Positions 9,744 to 19,328 of a DNA stretch of 64,000 nucleotides are shown one piece after another. Location: contig NZ_CP026952.1 in assembly GCF_003065605.1 (NCBI RefSeq), forward strand, positions 620,001 through 684,000, written 5' to 3'. The stretch is from Aeromicrobium chenweiae. GTDB taxonomy: Bacteria > Actinomycetota > Actinomycetes > Propionibacteriales > Nocardioidaceae. Numbering within the stretch: the first letter of the stretch is position 1; each line of letters starts with the position of its first letter. The position numbers were made by a program, and so were the translations under genes. The notes under the pieces were generated by a model, which saw only the letters and a list, made by a program, of their open reading frames with translations, was not told the DNA's origin and did no database searches.

Positions 9744-10982
9744 ATGAATCCGGAGCCCACGATCGACGCGATGCGCACCGCCGCGCAGGCGCTCTCGTCG
9801 GGTGACACCCGCGAGAAGCTCCACGCGGTGCAGGCTGCTCAGGACGCGTTGGACGCGGCGAAGGCGGTGCTGCTGGCCGAGCTCCAGGCCGCAAGGGAGT
9901 TCGAGCTGGACGGAGCGTCGACGTTGAACACGTGGGTGCGCAACCAGCTGCGGCTCAACGCCGGCCAGGCGACCCGGCTGGTGCGCAACGTGAACGCGCT
10001 CCGGGACCTGCCTTTGGTGGCTGAAGCTGCCACGACGGGTCGGATCAGTGCCGCTCACGTGCAGGTGTTCGTCTACGGACTCGCCCACGTCGGGTTGGAG
10101 CCGATGCGGGAGTACGAGGAAGCACTGGTCACGATCGCCTGTGAGCGGGACCCGGACGAGCTGTTCGACGCGGTCAAGCGACTCAAGGACCGCACCCATC
10201 CCGAAGACCTGGACGACGCGTGGCGGGGCGGGATGGAGAAGGAGGACTTCGCCGTCGACGCCCTGCCCGAGGGGTGGCACGTCAGCGGATTCCTCAACAC
10301 GCTGACCGGGCTGAAGCTCAAGAAGGTGCTCGACTCCGTCTCCGCACCCCACGATGCGGAGGACACCCGCACCGGCGCCCAGCGACGGGTGCAGGGCCTG
10401 GACGACCTGCTGTCCTCGATCCTCGGAAACGGGCTGCCATCCGACAAGGGCGTGCGCCCGCACATGTCGGTGTTCGTCGACGCTGAGACCGTCGAGGCAG
10501 CGGCCGAACGCGTGCGGCAGGACACCGAGCACCCCCACCGGGTGCCGGACCCGATGCCGGTCACCGAGCCGGCCACCCTCGCCGGTCACGGTGCGATCGG
10601 CCCCCACTTGTTGATGTTCCTGTTCTGCATGTCCGGGATCACCGGTTTCGTCCGCGACCAGGACCAGGTCCTGAACGTCGGGCGGACCAAGTACGAACCG
10701 AACCTCAAGCAGCGCAAAGCAGTCCTGGCCCGACAGAAGGGCATCTGCGCCGCACCCGGCTGCAACCACACCCACCTAGAAGTCCACCACAGCGTCTGGT
10801 GGTCCCTCGGTGGCTCAACCGATCTCGACCAGCTCGTCGGGCTGTGCGTCCGCTGCCATCACCTGGTGCACCGCGGGCTGCTGCACATCAGCGGTGACGC
10901 GGTCGGCGGGTTCGTGTTTGCGGATCGGTACCAACGACCCATCCGGCGTCGACGACGAACCGGCTACCGCCGAGCCGCCTGA
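9744..10982 (+). CDS. DUF222 domain and HNH endonuclease protein (13E12 type)
   Basis: A 412-residue protein with an N-terminal helical DUF222 domain (about 20-320) and a C-terminal HNH nuclease fold (about 335-380). The HNH part contains CAAPGCNHTHLEVHH and CVRCHHLVHRG, giving both zinc knuckles and the catalytic histidines. Homologues form the repetitive 13E12 family of mycobacteria and are abundant in actinobacteria. Several are DNA-damage induced, but their role is not settled; selfish homing-type elements or repair nucleases are both possible. The perfect LexA box in the promoter supports SOS control here. Translation probably begins at the first base of the mRNA. Confidence 0.9.
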   Translation: MNPEPTIDAMRTAAQALSSGDTREKLHAVQAAQDALDAAKAVLLAELQAAREFELDGASTLNTWVRNQLRLNAGQATRLVRNVNALRDLPLVAEAATTGRISAAHVQVFVYGLAHVGLEPMREYEEALVTIACERDPDELFDAVKRLKDRTHPEDLDDAWRGGMEKEDFAVDALPEGWHVSGFLNTLTGLKLKKVLDSVSAPHDAEDTRTGAQRRVQGLDDLLSSILGNGLPSDKGVRPHMSVFVDAETVEAAAERVRQDTEHPHRVPDPMPVTEPATLAGHGAIGPHLLMFLFCMSGITGFVRDQDQVLNVGRTKYEPNLKQRKAVLARQKGICAAPGCNHTHLEVHHSVWWSLGGSTDLDQLVGLCVRCHHLVHRGLLHISGDAVGGFVFADRYQRPIRRRRRTGYRRAA

Positions 10983-11011
10983 CCCACCCGGTCCGGCGGC
11001 CCACCGGCACG

Positions 11012-12145
11012 TCAGTCGTCGTCTGAGGGGGCGGACCCGCGAGCGTCCTCCTTCGGTGCCAGCACGGACACCGAGTCGTCGATCTGCTCGTTGACGTATC
11101 GCAGGATCTCGGCGACGGTCGCTGCCACCGGCACCGCGAGGAACGCGCCCGTGACGCCGAACATCGATCCGCCGGCGGTGACGCTCATCAGCACGACGGC
11201 AGGGTGCAGGTTCATGTTCTTGCCCTGCAGGACCGGCGACAGCACGTTGCCCTCGAGCTGCTGGACCGCGATCACGATGACCAGCGCGATCAACGCCGCC
11301 TTGTAGTCGTTCGTGACGATCGTGACGAGGACCGCCAGGGCGCCGCTGACGAACGCTCCGACGATCGGGATGTAGCCACCGAAGAAGGTGATGACCGCGA
11401 GCGGGACCGCCAGCGGGGAGCCGAGGATCCAGAGCCCGCCGCCGATGATGACGGCATCGATGAGGGCGACGATGGTCTGGGTGCGGATGAAGCCGCCGAG
11501 GGTCGACCACACGCGTCCGAGGACCTCCGACAGGTGGGCGCCGGAGCGCTGTCCGCCGAGCGCGTTCAGCCACGGCAGGAACTTGTGCCCGTCCTTGACG
11601 AAGAAGAACGTCAGCATGAGGACGAGGACGATGTTGACGATGATCGAGGTGGCCGTGCTGATGGTCGAGAAGACGCCGGAGCTGATCGCGGTGGCGCTCG
11701 ACTGCAGCTTGTCCTGCACCGCCTCGATGGCCCGGGTGATCTGGCCGTCGGACAGGTTGAGCGGCTCCCCGGTGACCCAGTCACGCACCTTCTGCAGGCC
11801 GTCGGTCGCATTGGACGCGATCGCGGCTGCCTGGCCCGCGACCTGCGGGGTGAGGATCGCGATGACGCCCACGAGGATGGCGATGAAGCCCACGACGACG
11901 ACCGCCGCCGCGAGGGCGGACGGCCAGCCCTTGGACCGCAGGAACGACACGGGCGGGGACAGCACCGTGGACACGATGAGGGCCATCGAGACCGGGAACA
12001 GCACCATCCAGACGTGGCCGATGCCCCAGCCGATGACGAACGCCGCGGCGGCGATGACGATGACCCGCAGGCCCCAGCGTTGGAGGTTGCCGAACGCCTC
12101 GTCGATGACGACGCCGCGGTCCCGGATCCTCTGGTTCTCAGCCAC
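11012..12145 (-). CDS. AI-2E family transporter (TqsA/YdiK-like)
   Basis: The 377-residue membrane protein has about eight membrane segments and the family's long amphipathic stretch between segments 3 and 4 (about 100-155). The conserved FFGGYIPIVGAFVSGALA and HPAVVLMSVTAGGSMFGVTGAFLAVPVAA regions define the family. Members include the E. coli autoinducer-2 exporter TqsA and sodium/proton antiporters, so the substrate cannot be told from sequence. It lies 49 bases downstream of ung on the same strand and may be transcribed with it. Confidence 0.9.
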   Translation of the reverse strand: MAENQRIRDRGVVIDEAFGNLQRWGLRVIVIAAAAFVIGWGIGHVWMVLFPVSMALIVSTVLSPPVSFLRSKGWPSALAAAVVVVGFIAILVGVIAILTPQVAGQAAAIASNATDGLQKVRDWVTGEPLNLSDGQITRAIEAVQDKLQSSATAISSGVFSTISTATSIIVNIVLVLMLTFFFVKDGHKFLPWLNALGGQRSGAHLSEVLGRVWSTLGGFIRTQTIVALIDAVIIGGGLWILGSPLAVPLAVITFFGGYIPIVGAFVSGALAVLVTIVTNDYKAALIALVIVIAVQQLEGNVLSPVLQGKNMNLHPAVVLMSVTAGGSMFGVTGAFLAVPVAATVAEILRYVNEQIDDSVSVLAPKEDARGSAPSDDD

Positions 12146-12194
12146 GGATCCACAGTAGTGGTCGCCGCAGCGCCGCGTGATCCGCCTGTGCCCG

Positions 12195-12875
12195 CTAGCG
12201 GTCGGTGAGTCGCCAGTCGACCGGCTCGGCCCCCTGCTCGACGAGGAGCTCGTTGGCCCGGCTGAACGGCCGGGACCCGAAGAACCCCCGCGAGGCCGAC
12301 AGCGGGCTGGGGTGGGCCGACTCGATCGCCGGCACGTCGCCGAGCATCGGGCGCAGACTCTGGGCGTCGCGGCCCCACAGGATCGCGACGAGCGGCTGCT
12401 GCCGTGCGACCAGGGCGCGGATGGCCTGCTCGGTGACGGCCTCCCAGCCCTTGCGGCGGTGGCTGGCGGACTCGCCCGGGCGGACCGTGAGCACGCGGTT
12501 GAGCAGCAGGACGCCCTGCCGCGACCACGGCGTCAGGTCGCCCGACGGCGCCGGCGGGATGCCGAGGTCGGCCTCGAGCTCGGTGTAGATGTTGACCAGG
12601 CTGCGCGGCAGCGGGCGGACGTCCGGGGCGACCGAGAACGACAGCCCGACCGGGTGGCCCGGCGTGGGGTAGGGGTCCTGCCCGGTGATGAGCACCTTGA
12701 CGTCCGCCATCGGCTCGGCGAAGGCGCGCAGGACGTGGTCGCCGTGGGGGAGGTACGAGCGTCCGGCCGCGATCTCGTCGCGCAGGAACTGGCCCATCGC
12801 GGCGATCCGGTCGGCCACCGGCTCGAGGGCCTCGGCCCAGTCCGGTGCCACCAGCTCGTCGAGGGGGCGGTTCAC
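12195..12875 (-). CDS. ung: uracil-DNA glycosylase, family 1
   Basis: A 226-residue family-1 uracil-DNA glycosylase that removes uracil from DNA in base excision repair. The catalytic water-activating motif GQDPYP (65-70, Asp67) and the C-terminal [21 protein letters not shown] loop with the catalytic His are intact. The start is GTG 12875; its GTGA overlaps the stop of the upstream MFS gene, so translation is probably coupled. The pairing with a transporter is unusual but carries no clear functional meaning. Confidence 0.95.
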   Translation of the reverse strand: MNRPLDELVAPDWAEALEPVADRIAAMGQFLRDEIAAGRSYLPHGDHVLRAFAEPMADVKVLITGQDPYPTPGHPVGLSFSVAPDVRPLPRSLVNIYTELEADLGIPPAPSGDLTPWSRQGVLLLNRVLTVRPGESASHRRKGWEAVTEQAIRALVARQQPLVAILWGRDAQSLRPMLGDVPAIESAHPSPLSASRGFFGSRPFSRANELLVEQGAEPVDWRLTDR

Positions 12876-14026
12876 GTCGGCTCCTTCGCGGGCGCCGCGG
12901 CGAGCGCCCGCGGGGCCAGGAGGCCGGCGGCGAGGCAGCCGACGATGGGGAAGGCGAATGCGGTGGTGAGGGACACCCAGTGCGTGAGCAGCCCGATCAC
13001 CGAGGGACCGGCGAGCAGGCCGAGGTAGCCCATGCTGGTGACGCGGGCGAGGTACGTCCCGGAGGCCGACTCGTCGACATTGCCCGCCGCGGAGAAGAAC
13101 TGGGGGACGCAACCGGCGAGCCCGATGCCGAAGACAGCCCAGGCCGCGATCGCCAGCTCGGCATTGGGAGCGAGGGCGGCGCCCAGCAGTCCGAGCGCCC
13201 CGACGAGGGCGGCCCGTCCGACGTACACCGCGGGCCCCCAGACGGCGACGACCCGGTCGGCGAACAGCCGCACGATCGTCATCGTGATCGAGAACGCGCC
13301 GTAGGCGAATGCCGCGACCGTCTCGCTCGAGCCGAGCGAGTCCCGCAGGTGCACGGTGCTCCAGTCGTACGCGACGCCCTCGCCGAGGAGCAGCGCGAAC
13401 GCGAGCAGGCCGAGCAGGAGCACGCGCCCGGTCCACGGCGCGCGCCCGCGGGGAGGGGCGTCCTCGACGACCGCAGGGGCCGCGACGAGGGACGGCCGCA
13501 GGCTCAGCGCGACGACGACGCCGAGGACCGCGGCGACGGTCAGACTCACGCGCACGTCGACGTCCAGGGCGATGAGGCTGCCACCCAGGACCGACGCGAC
13601 CAGACCACCCATCGAGAACAGGGCGTGGAAGGCCGACATGATCGGCCGCCCGTACGCCCGTTCGACGACGACCGCCTGCGCGTTCTGGGACACGTCCACG
13701 ATGCCGTTGAAGAAGCCGACGACCGCCAGCGCGAGGACGAGCTGCCGCCCGTCGGTCGCGAGCGCCGGACCGGGGATGGTCGCCGCCAGCCCGACCGCCG
13801 AGACCGTCACGACGGGGCGGCTGCCGTAGCGGTCGATCGCCGGGCCGGCCAGCTGCATGCCGACCCACGCCATGGCGCCCAGCACCAGCAGCATCAGGCC
13901 CAGATCGGCCTGGTCGACGCCGGTCCGGTCCTTGATCGTGGGGATGTTGACGATCCACATGCCGAGCACGAACCCGTTGAGCCCGAAGACTCCGAAGGTC
14001 GCGACGCGGGCTCTGGTGGGGGGCAC
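12872..14026 (-). CDS. MFS transporter
   Basis: A 384-residue major facilitator protein with twelve predicted membrane segments. A short GxxxDRYGSRP-type loop ([16 protein letters not shown]) follows segment 2, as in drug and sugar exporters of the family. It resembles the YbjJ/FucP-like group with the [10 protein letters not shown] loop after segment 1. No substrate can be assigned. It is the first gene of a minus-strand group with ung and possibly the AI-2E gene, and its stop overlaps the ung start by GTGA. Confidence 0.85.
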   Translation of the reverse strand: MPPTRARVATFGVFGLNGFVLGMWIVNIPTIKDRTGVDQADLGLMLLVLGAMAWVGMQLAGPAIDRYGSRPVVTVSAVGLAATIPGPALATDGRQLVLALAVVGFFNGIVDVSQNAQAVVVERAYGRPIMSAFHALFSMGGLVASVLGGSLIALDVDVRVSLTVAAVLGVVVALSLRPSLVAAPAVVEDAPPRGRAPWTGRVLLLGLLAFALLLGEGVAYDWSTVHLRDSLGSSETVAAFAYGAFSITMTIVRLFADRVVAVWGPAVYVGRAALVGALGLLGAALAPNAELAIAAWAVFGIGLAGCVPQFFSAAGNVDESASGTYLARVTSMGYLGLLAGPSVIGLLTHWVSLTTAFAFPIVGCLAAGLLAPRALAAAPAKEPT

Positions 14027-14083
14027 GGCACGAGCCTATCCGCCTCTCGAGGCCCGAGACGGGCCCCGTAGGATGGTCCGGCT

Positions 14084-15304
14084 GTGTCAGCAATTGCCGC
14101 TTACCGCGCACTCCTGCGGATCGTCGGGCCCGCCTACATCCTCGTAGCCTTCCTCGGGCGAATTCCGCTTGCCATGAGCCAGCTCGGAGTCCTCGTCCTG
14201 GTGAGCGAGGCGACCGACAGCTACGGCGTCGGAGGGGCGGCGGCCGGCATCCTCGCGGTGGCCAACGCGATCGGCTCACCGATCTTCGGCTCGCTGTCGG
14301 ACCGCATCGGACAGCGACCCGTCGTGCTGGTGCAGTCGCTGGCGGGAGCGGCCGGCCTGGCCGGCGTCGTCGCGGTGACCGACCCGGACGCACCGCGACT
14401 CGTCATCTTCGCGATGGCTGCCGTGACGGGCTTCGCGATCCCGCAGGTGGGGCCGCTGGCGCGCGTCCGCTGGCGCCCGATCACCAAGGACAAGGGCGAC
14501 CAGCGCCGCCTCGTCGACGCGGCGTTCTCGTACGAGGGTGCTGCGGACGAGGCCTCCTTCGTGCTGGGCCCCGCGATGATCGGCGTGCTCGCGATCGTCG
14601 CCGAGCCGTCGGGCGCGCTGCTCGCGGCGGCCGCGTTGCTGGCGATCTTCGGCTCCTGGTTCGCGATCCACCCCACGTCGGCGCTGGTGGCCCGGCGGAC
14701 CGTCACCGAGGGGGTGAGTCGCGAGCCGCTGTGGACCGGGGTCTTCGTCGTCCTGGTCCTGGCCCAGCTGTGCATCGGCATGATCTTCGGCAGCGTGCAG
14801 ACCGGCACGACGGTCCTCGCGACGGCCGAGGGTCAGGCCGGCCTGGCCGGACTCATCCACGCGGTCCTCGGCGTCGGCAGCGTCATCGCCGGCCTCGCGA
14901 TCACCGGGCTGCCCGAGCGGGTGCTGTACGCGACGCGGATGGCCGTCGCCTCGATCGGCCTGCTGGTGCTGACGTCGCCGCTCCTGCTGGTGGACTCGCT
15001 CCCGGCCCTCGTCGCGGTCATCGCGCTGATGGGCTTCGCGGTCGCGCCGTACATGATCAGCAACTTCGCTCTCGCGGGCATCCTCGTCCCCGTGAACAAG
15101 GTGAGCACCGCGATGACGATGCTGGCCGGTGCGACCGGCATCGGCTACGCCCTCGGCGCGGCCGTCGCCGGACGCCTCGCCGACGTGCACGGCCACACCG
15201 CCGCGTTCGCGGTCACCGTCGCAGCGGCAGGACTGGCCGTCGTCATCGCCCTGGCATCCAACCGGGCCCTGCGGTCGGCCGTCCCGGTCGACCAGGGCTA
15301 CTGA
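14084..15304 (+). CDS. MFS transporter
   Basis: A 406-residue, twelve-segment major facilitator protein with the motif-A loop [17 protein letters not shown] after segment 2. GTG 14084 is taken as the start, 57 bases from the divergent MFS gene start, so the two transporters share a promoter region. The two MFS proteins are not close copies of each other. The substrate is unknown. A 16-bp inverted repeat with a long loop follows 12 bases after the stop. Confidence 0.85.
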   Translation: MSAIAAYRALLRIVGPAYILVAFLGRIPLAMSQLGVLVLVSEATDSYGVGGAAAGILAVANAIGSPIFGSLSDRIGQRPVVLVQSLAGAAGLAGVVAVTDPDAPRLVIFAMAAVTGFAIPQVGPLARVRWRPITKDKGDQRRLVDAAFSYEGAADEASFVLGPAMIGVLAIVAEPSGALLAAAALLAIFGSWFAIHPTSALVARRTVTEGVSREPLWTGVFVVLVLAQLCIGMIFGSVQTGTTVLATAEGQAGLAGLIHAVLGVGSVIAGLAITGLPERVLYATRMAVASIGLLVLTSPLLLVDSLPALVAVIALMGFAVAPYMISNFALAGILVPVNKVSTAMTMLAGATGIGYALGAAVAGRLADVHGHTAAFAVTVAAAGLAVVIALASNRALRSAVPVDQGY

Positions 15305-15315
15305 CCCCGGCCGCG

Positions 15316-15401
15316 GTTTCCCAGGAGAACCCCGGAACCTGTCACCTGGCACAGGGTGCTCCAGGGGTGAGGCGTCCGATTCGGAGGTTCTCCTGGGAAA
15401 C
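15316..15401. repeat. 16-bp perfect inverted repeat with 54-base loop
   Basis: GTTTCCCAGGAGAACC (15316-15331) is the exact reverse complement of GGTTCTCCTGGGAAAC (15386-15401). The loop holds a second, imperfect dyad (CACCTGG with CCAGGGGTG). It fills the gap between two convergent genes, MFS and ald. It may be a bidirectional terminator or a small mobile-type intergenic repeat. Confidence 0.65.
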
Positions 15402-15417
15402 TGCAGCGGGGGAGAGG

Positions 15418-16527
15418 TCAGAGGTCGGCGAGCGGGGTGACGTCGAGGCCCAGCGCCTCGCCGACGGGACCGTTGACGAGCTTGCCCGCGTGGGTGCTGA
15501 GCCCTCCGGCCAGCGCGGGGTCGTCGGTCACCGCCCGATGCCAGCCCTTGTCGGCCAGGGCGACGGCGTACGGCAGCGTGACGTTCGTCAGGGCGTACGT
15601 CGAGGTGCGCGGCACGGCGCCGGGCATGTTCGCGACGCAGTAGAAGATCGAGTCGTGGACCATGAAGGTCGGGTCGTCGTGGGTCGTGGGGCGGGAGCTC
15701 TCGAAGCAGCCGCCCTGGTCGATCGCGATGTCGACGAGCACCGAACCCGGACGCATCGTGGCGACGAGGTCGTCCGTGACGAGCTTGGGCGCCTTGGCGC
15801 CGGGCACCAGCACGGCGCCGATCACGAGATCGGCCTGCTGGACGGCCTTCTCGATCGCGAACGCGTTGGAGGCGACCGTGGTGATCATGCCGGTGAAGCG
15901 GGCATCGACCTGACGCAGCTTCGACACGTCCAGGTCGAGGATCTCGACCCGGGCGCCCATCCCGCGGGCGACCTCGGCGGCGTTGACGCCCGAGACGCCG
16001 GCGCCGATCACCACGACGTCGGCCGGGTAGACGCCCGGCACGCCGCCCGGCAGCACCCCGCGTCCGCCGTTGCTGGCCATGAGGTGCTGGAAGCCGACCT
16101 GGGGCGCGAGCCGCCCGGCGACCTCGGACATCGGCGCGAGCAGGGGCAGCGAGCGGTCGGGCAGCTGGACGGTCTCGTACGCGATCGAGGTCGTCCCCGA
16201 GGCGAGCAGCGCGTCGGTGCACTCACGGCTGGCGGCGAGGTGCAGGTACGTGAAGAGGGTCTGGCCCGCCCGCAGCCGGCCGTACTCCTCGGCGACCGGC
16301 TCCTTGACCTTCAGCACGAGCTCGGCCGCGGACCACACGTCGTCCGCGCTGTCGAAGATCTTGGCCCCGGCGGCGACGTACTCGTCGTCGGTGATGGACG
16401 AGCCCAGGCCGGCGCCCTGCTCGATGACGACGTCGTGGCCGCGACGGACCAGCTCGTGCACGCCGGCAGGCGTGATGGCGACGCGGTACTCGTGGTTCTT
16501 GACCTCGCGGGGGACACCGACCAGCAT
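15418..16527 (-). CDS. ald: alanine dehydrogenase
   Basis: This 369-residue NAD-dependent L-alanine dehydrogenase interconverts alanine with pyruvate and ammonia. The catalytic residues Arg15 (NHEYRVAITP), Lys75 (LKVKEP) and His96 (FTYLHLAAS) align with those of the M. tuberculosis enzyme, and the Rossmann motif GAGVSG is present. ATG 16527 follows GAAGGAGCAGTC; a longer upstream frame is not needed. It is divergent from an Lrp/AsnC regulator, the same layout as ald-aldR in mycobacteria, where the regulator controls ald in response to alanine. Confidence 0.95.
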   Translation of the reverse strand: MLVGVPREVKNHEYRVAITPAGVHELVRRGHDVVIEQGAGLGSSITDDEYVAAGAKIFDSADDVWSAAELVLKVKEPVAEEYGRLRAGQTLFTYLHLAASRECTDALLASGTTSIAYETVQLPDRSLPLLAPMSEVAGRLAPQVGFQHLMASNGGRGVLPGGVPGVYPADVVVIGAGVSGVNAAEVARGMGARVEILDLDVSKLRQVDARFTGMITTVASNAFAIEKAVQQADLVIGAVLVPGAKAPKLVTDDLVATMRPGSVLVDIAIDQGGCFESSRPTTHDDPTFMVHDSIFYCVANMPGAVPRTSTYALTNVTLPYAVALADKGWHRAVTDDPALAGGLSTHAGKLVNGPVGEALGLDVTPLADL

Positions 16528-16589
16528 GACTGCTCCTTCGACGGGATTTCTCCCATCGTGAAGGTTGTGCGGAACCGATGGCAAGGGTG

Positions 16590-16602
16590 AGAATAAGATT
16601 CT
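16590..16602. promoter_or_regulatory. candidate AldR/Lrp operator
   Basis: AGAATAAGATTCT has 5-bp arms (AGAAT/ATTCT) around a 3-base centre. It is the only clear AT-rich dyad in the 129-base gap between ald and the Lrp-type gene. The link to the regulator is inferred from position only. Confidence 0.45.
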
Positions 16603-16656
16603 GTCAAGGACGCTCAATCGGCGTCATCTGCAGCACCCGGCGTGTGAGGAGCCTCC

Positions 16657-17124
16657 GTGGCGAAGGATGTTCGTGAGCTGGACGACATCGACGCGCGCAT
16701 CGTCGCGGCCCTGCGCAGCCAGGGCCGGCTGCCGAACAACGCGCTGGCCGACAAGGTCGGCATCGCGGCCTCCACCTGCCTCACCAGGCTGCGCAGCCTC
16801 GTCGACCGCGGGGTCATCGCGGGCTTCCATGCCGAGGTCGATCCCGCGTGGCTCGGTCGCCCGATCCAGGCGATGATCGCGGTGCGCCTGCGCAGCGACG
16901 CCCGCGGCTCGATCACGGAGTTCTCCGACCGCCTCGCGGGCATGACGGAGGTGCTCAACGTCTACTTCCTCGCCGGGGCCGACGACTTCCACGTCCACGT
17001 CGCGGCCCGCGACCCCGAGGACCTGCGGTCGTTCGTCGTCGACCACCTGAGCTCGGCCCCGGAGGTGGCCCTGACGGAGACCAACCTGATCTTCGAGCAC
17101 AAGCGGGGCCGGCTGGCCGAATGA
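16657..17124 (+). CDS. Lrp/AsnC family regulator, AldR-like
   Basis: The 155-residue protein has an N-terminal helix-turn-helix (DDIDARIVAALRSQGRLPNN and the IAASTCLTRLRSLVDRGVI recognition part). A RAM ligand-binding domain follows with LAGADDFHVHVAARDPEDL. GTG 16657 follows GAGGAGCC. It faces the alanine dehydrogenase gene, so it is very probably its alanine-responsive regulator, as AldR is in mycobacteria. Confidence 0.9.
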   Translation: MAKDVRELDDIDARIVAALRSQGRLPNNALADKVGIAASTCLTRLRSLVDRGVIAGFHAEVDPAWLGRPIQAMIAVRLRSDARGSITEFSDRLAGMTEVLNVYFLAGADDFHVHVAARDPEDLRSFVVDHLSSAPEVALTETNLIFEHKRGRLAE

Positions 17125-17131
17125 GCCCGGC

Positions 17132-18181
17132 TCAGTCCTCGAGGTCCTCGAGCCGGATGTCCTTGAACCACGAGTCCGTCGCGTAGTCGGGCGTCCAGCC
17201 GAGAGCGAGATAGAGCTGGTCGGCCTTGGTCGGCGAGTCCGCGTCCACCTCGAGCCCGACGCGGTCACGACCCCGCTGGGCGGCGTCCGCGATGGCCACG
17301 GCGAGCAGCGACTTGGCGACGCCGCGGCCGCGGGCGGCACGGTTGACGCCGATGTACTCCACGTACGTGCCCTCGGCGCCGCCCTCCTTCGCGGTCAGCA
17401 CCGAGCAGACGACCGTGCCGGCCGCGACCGGCTCGCCGCCGTCCTCGGGATCGACGTACGCCAGCCACCAGTGGTCCCAGCTGTGTCCCGGGTCCTCACG
17501 GAGCCGCTGGACGAACTCGGGGAAGCTCTCGCGGTACGAGTTGAAGTGGTCCTCGAACGACTCCTCGAGCATCCGGTGGACGACCTGGAGGTCGGCCGCG
17601 ACGGGGAGGCCGTTCTCGTGCCGCTCGACCGGGCGCACCGTCACGCCGGCGCGGGGCTCGAGGGAGGCGTCCTCGGGGGTCACCGGGCGCTCCATGTGCA
17701 GCCACGTGCGTCGCTTCGCGTACCCCGCGTCGCGGAGCCAGCCGGCCTGGCGGCTGTCGTCCGCGAACGGGCTCTCGTCGAGACGGGTCTCCTGGACGCC
17801 GCGCAGACGTGCCATCGAGATCGCCGCCGACTCGGCCCAGTCGTAGAACGCGGCCGCGATCTCGTCGATCTCGGGGACGTCGCGGTCGAAGTAGCCCCAG
17901 ACGAGGGCTCGTCCCGCGGCCCGGTCGTGCACCGTGATCCAGGCGCGCGGAACGTCGTCGTCGCCGACCGCGACGACCTGGCGCCTCGTCCAGGACGCCT
18001 GCCCCGCGACCTCGGACTCGATGCCGGCCGGATCCACGTGTGCCTCACCCGTGCCCTGCAGCTCGTCGAGACGGCGCAGCTCGACGAGCGCGTCGATGTC
18101 GGCGTAGCCGGGGACGCGAGCACGCCAGGGTCCGGGAAGGGTGGGCAGGTCCTGGAGGGAGTCGCTCGTGGTGTCAGTCAT
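17132..18181 (-). CDS. GNAT family N-acetyltransferase, two-domain
   Basis: The 349-residue protein has a GNAT domain in its C-terminal half. The acetyl-CoA loop reads GVNRAARGRGVAKSLLAVAI (motif A, R-G-x-G-V-A), followed by the LGWTP end. The N-terminal half looks like a degenerate second GNAT fold, as in mycothiol synthase-like proteins of actinobacteria. The substrate is unknown. ATG 18181 gives the start MTDTTSD; ATG 18190 is equally possible. It is the last gene of a minus-strand group with a second GNAT and an ASCH gene. Confidence 0.85.
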   Translation of the reverse strand: MTDTTSDSLQDLPTLPGPWRARVPGYADIDALVELRRLDELQGTGEAHVDPAGIESEVAGQASWTRRQVVAVGDDDVPRAWITVHDRAAGRALVWGYFDRDVPEIDEIAAAFYDWAESAAISMARLRGVQETRLDESPFADDSRQAGWLRDAGYAKRRTWLHMERPVTPEDASLEPRAGVTVRPVERHENGLPVAADLQVVHRMLEESFEDHFNSYRESFPEFVQRLREDPGHSWDHWWLAYVDPEDGGEPVAAGTVVCSVLTAKEGGAEGTYVEYIGVNRAARGRGVAKSLLAVAIADAAQRGRDRVGLEVDADSPTKADQLYLALGWTPDYATDSWFKDIRLEDLED

Positions 18182-18217
18182 CGCCACCATTGTCGCCGAT
18201 CCCCGGTTCGGCCCGGG

Positions 18218-18802
18218 TCAGCGGTCGAGTCGAGCGGACAGTCGGTCGCGTGCGGCGGGCCACTCGTCGTCCGTCATCGAGAACAGGACGGTGTCTCGCC
18301 ACGTGCCGTCGCGGCGGATGCGGTGCTTGCGCAGGACGCCCTCGCGCTGCGCCCCGAGCCGGGCGATCGCGTCCTGGGAGCGCTGGTTGAAGATGTCGGT
18401 GTGCCACACGACGCGGACGCAGCCGAGGTCCTCGAACGCGCGCTGCAGCAGCAGGAGCTTGGCCTCGGAGTTGATCCCGGAGCGCCAGTGCGCCGAGCCC
18501 AGCCACGTGTAGCCGATCGCGACGGTGCGCAGGGTCTCGTCGACGTCGTAGTACGTCGTCAGGCCCGCCACGCGCCCCGTGGCCGTGTCGACCTGCGCCC
18601 ACGCGACCAGCGCCGGGTCGGTCAGGTAGCGGTCCACGAGCTCGCGGGCCTCCGACGGGTCGTGGGGCCGGTCGAACGACAGCCATCGGAAGACGTCGTC
18701 CGTGTCGGCTGCCGCGAGCACCCCCTCGGCGTGCTCGGGAGTCAGCGGTTCGAGGCGGACGTGTCGGCCGGTCAGGGGCGCGGGGTGGCGGAAGTCTGGC
18801 AT
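18218..18802 (-). CDS. GNAT family N-acetyltransferase (RimJ/RimL type)
   Basis: This 194-residue acetyltransferase resembles the RimJ/RimL and YjcK-like group. It has the N-terminal LTGRHVRLEPLTPEHAEGV, the AIGYTWLGSAHWRSGINSEA motif-A region and FNQRSQDAIARLGAQREGVL. In this group the loop WRSGxNxEAK replaces the usual RGxGxG, which is normal. Members modify ribosomal proteins, small amines or antibiotics. It lies 5 bases behind the ASCH gene, consistent with one transcript. Confidence 0.88.
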   Translation of the reverse strand: MPDFRHPAPLTGRHVRLEPLTPEHAEGVLAAADTDDVFRWLSFDRPHDPSEARELVDRYLTDPALVAWAQVDTATGRVAGLTTYYDVDETLRTVAIGYTWLGSAHWRSGINSEAKLLLLQRAFEDLGCVRVVWHTDIFNQRSQDAIARLGAQREGVLRKHRIRRDGTWRDTVLFSMTDDEWPAARDRLSARLDR

Positions 18803-18807
18803 GCGGA

Positions 18808-19299
18808 TCAGCGGGGGTAGAGGACTCGGAAGCGTTCGAGGACGACCGGCATCGCCGGGTCGAAGCCGCGGTCGTGGCTCGCGTGCTCGGTGAAGAACCG
18901 CTCGTGCACCTCGCGCCAGTGCTCCAGGGATCGATCGCCCTCGCCCTCGAGGTGGGCGTGCTCGGCGCCGACGTCGTCGAACGGCACGACGTCGACCCGC
19001 ATCACCTCGATCAGCGCGCGGGGGTGCTGCGCGCCGTCGAGGACGATCGCGAGGTCACCGACCCGGGGCAGCCGCTCGTCCTCGTGCTCGTAGTCCCACG
19101 CGGCGCCGGCCGTGGCGGTCTTGGTGCCGTCGAGCACGAGCGCGACGAGCTCGTCGGCCTGCTCGGGCGTCGCGCCGAAGGCCCACGCCGGCGGGATCAG
19201 CGCCTCGCCGGAGAACGTGCCCAGGTAGCCGGGCACGGGGTTGGTGCGGGTCTGGTGGCGGGCCACGGACCAGAAGGCGTCGAGCTCCTCGGCAGTCAT
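18808..19299 (-). CDS. ASCH domain protein
   Basis: A 163-residue ASCH-domain protein (PUA-like barrel). It contains LVLDGTKTATAGAAWDYEHEDERLPRVG, the GxKxxT signature, and RALIEVMRVDVVPFDDVGAEHA. Related bacterial proteins have been proposed to bind RNA or act as amidohydrolases on modified cytidines; I cannot tell which applies. It starts 30 bases after the PLP enzyme gene and is followed at 5 bases by a GNAT gene, so it belongs to the minus-strand operon. Confidence 0.85.
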   Translation of the reverse strand: MTAEELDAFWSVARHQTRTNPVPGYLGTFSGEALIPPAWAFGATPEQADELVALVLDGTKTATAGAAWDYEHEDERLPRVGDLAIVLDGAQHPRALIEVMRVDVVPFDDVGAEHAHLEGEGDRSLEHWREVHERFFTEHASHDRGFDPAMPVVLERFRVLYPR

Positions 19300-19328
19300 C
19301 CCGCGAGCCTAGTCGCGACCGGCGGGGG

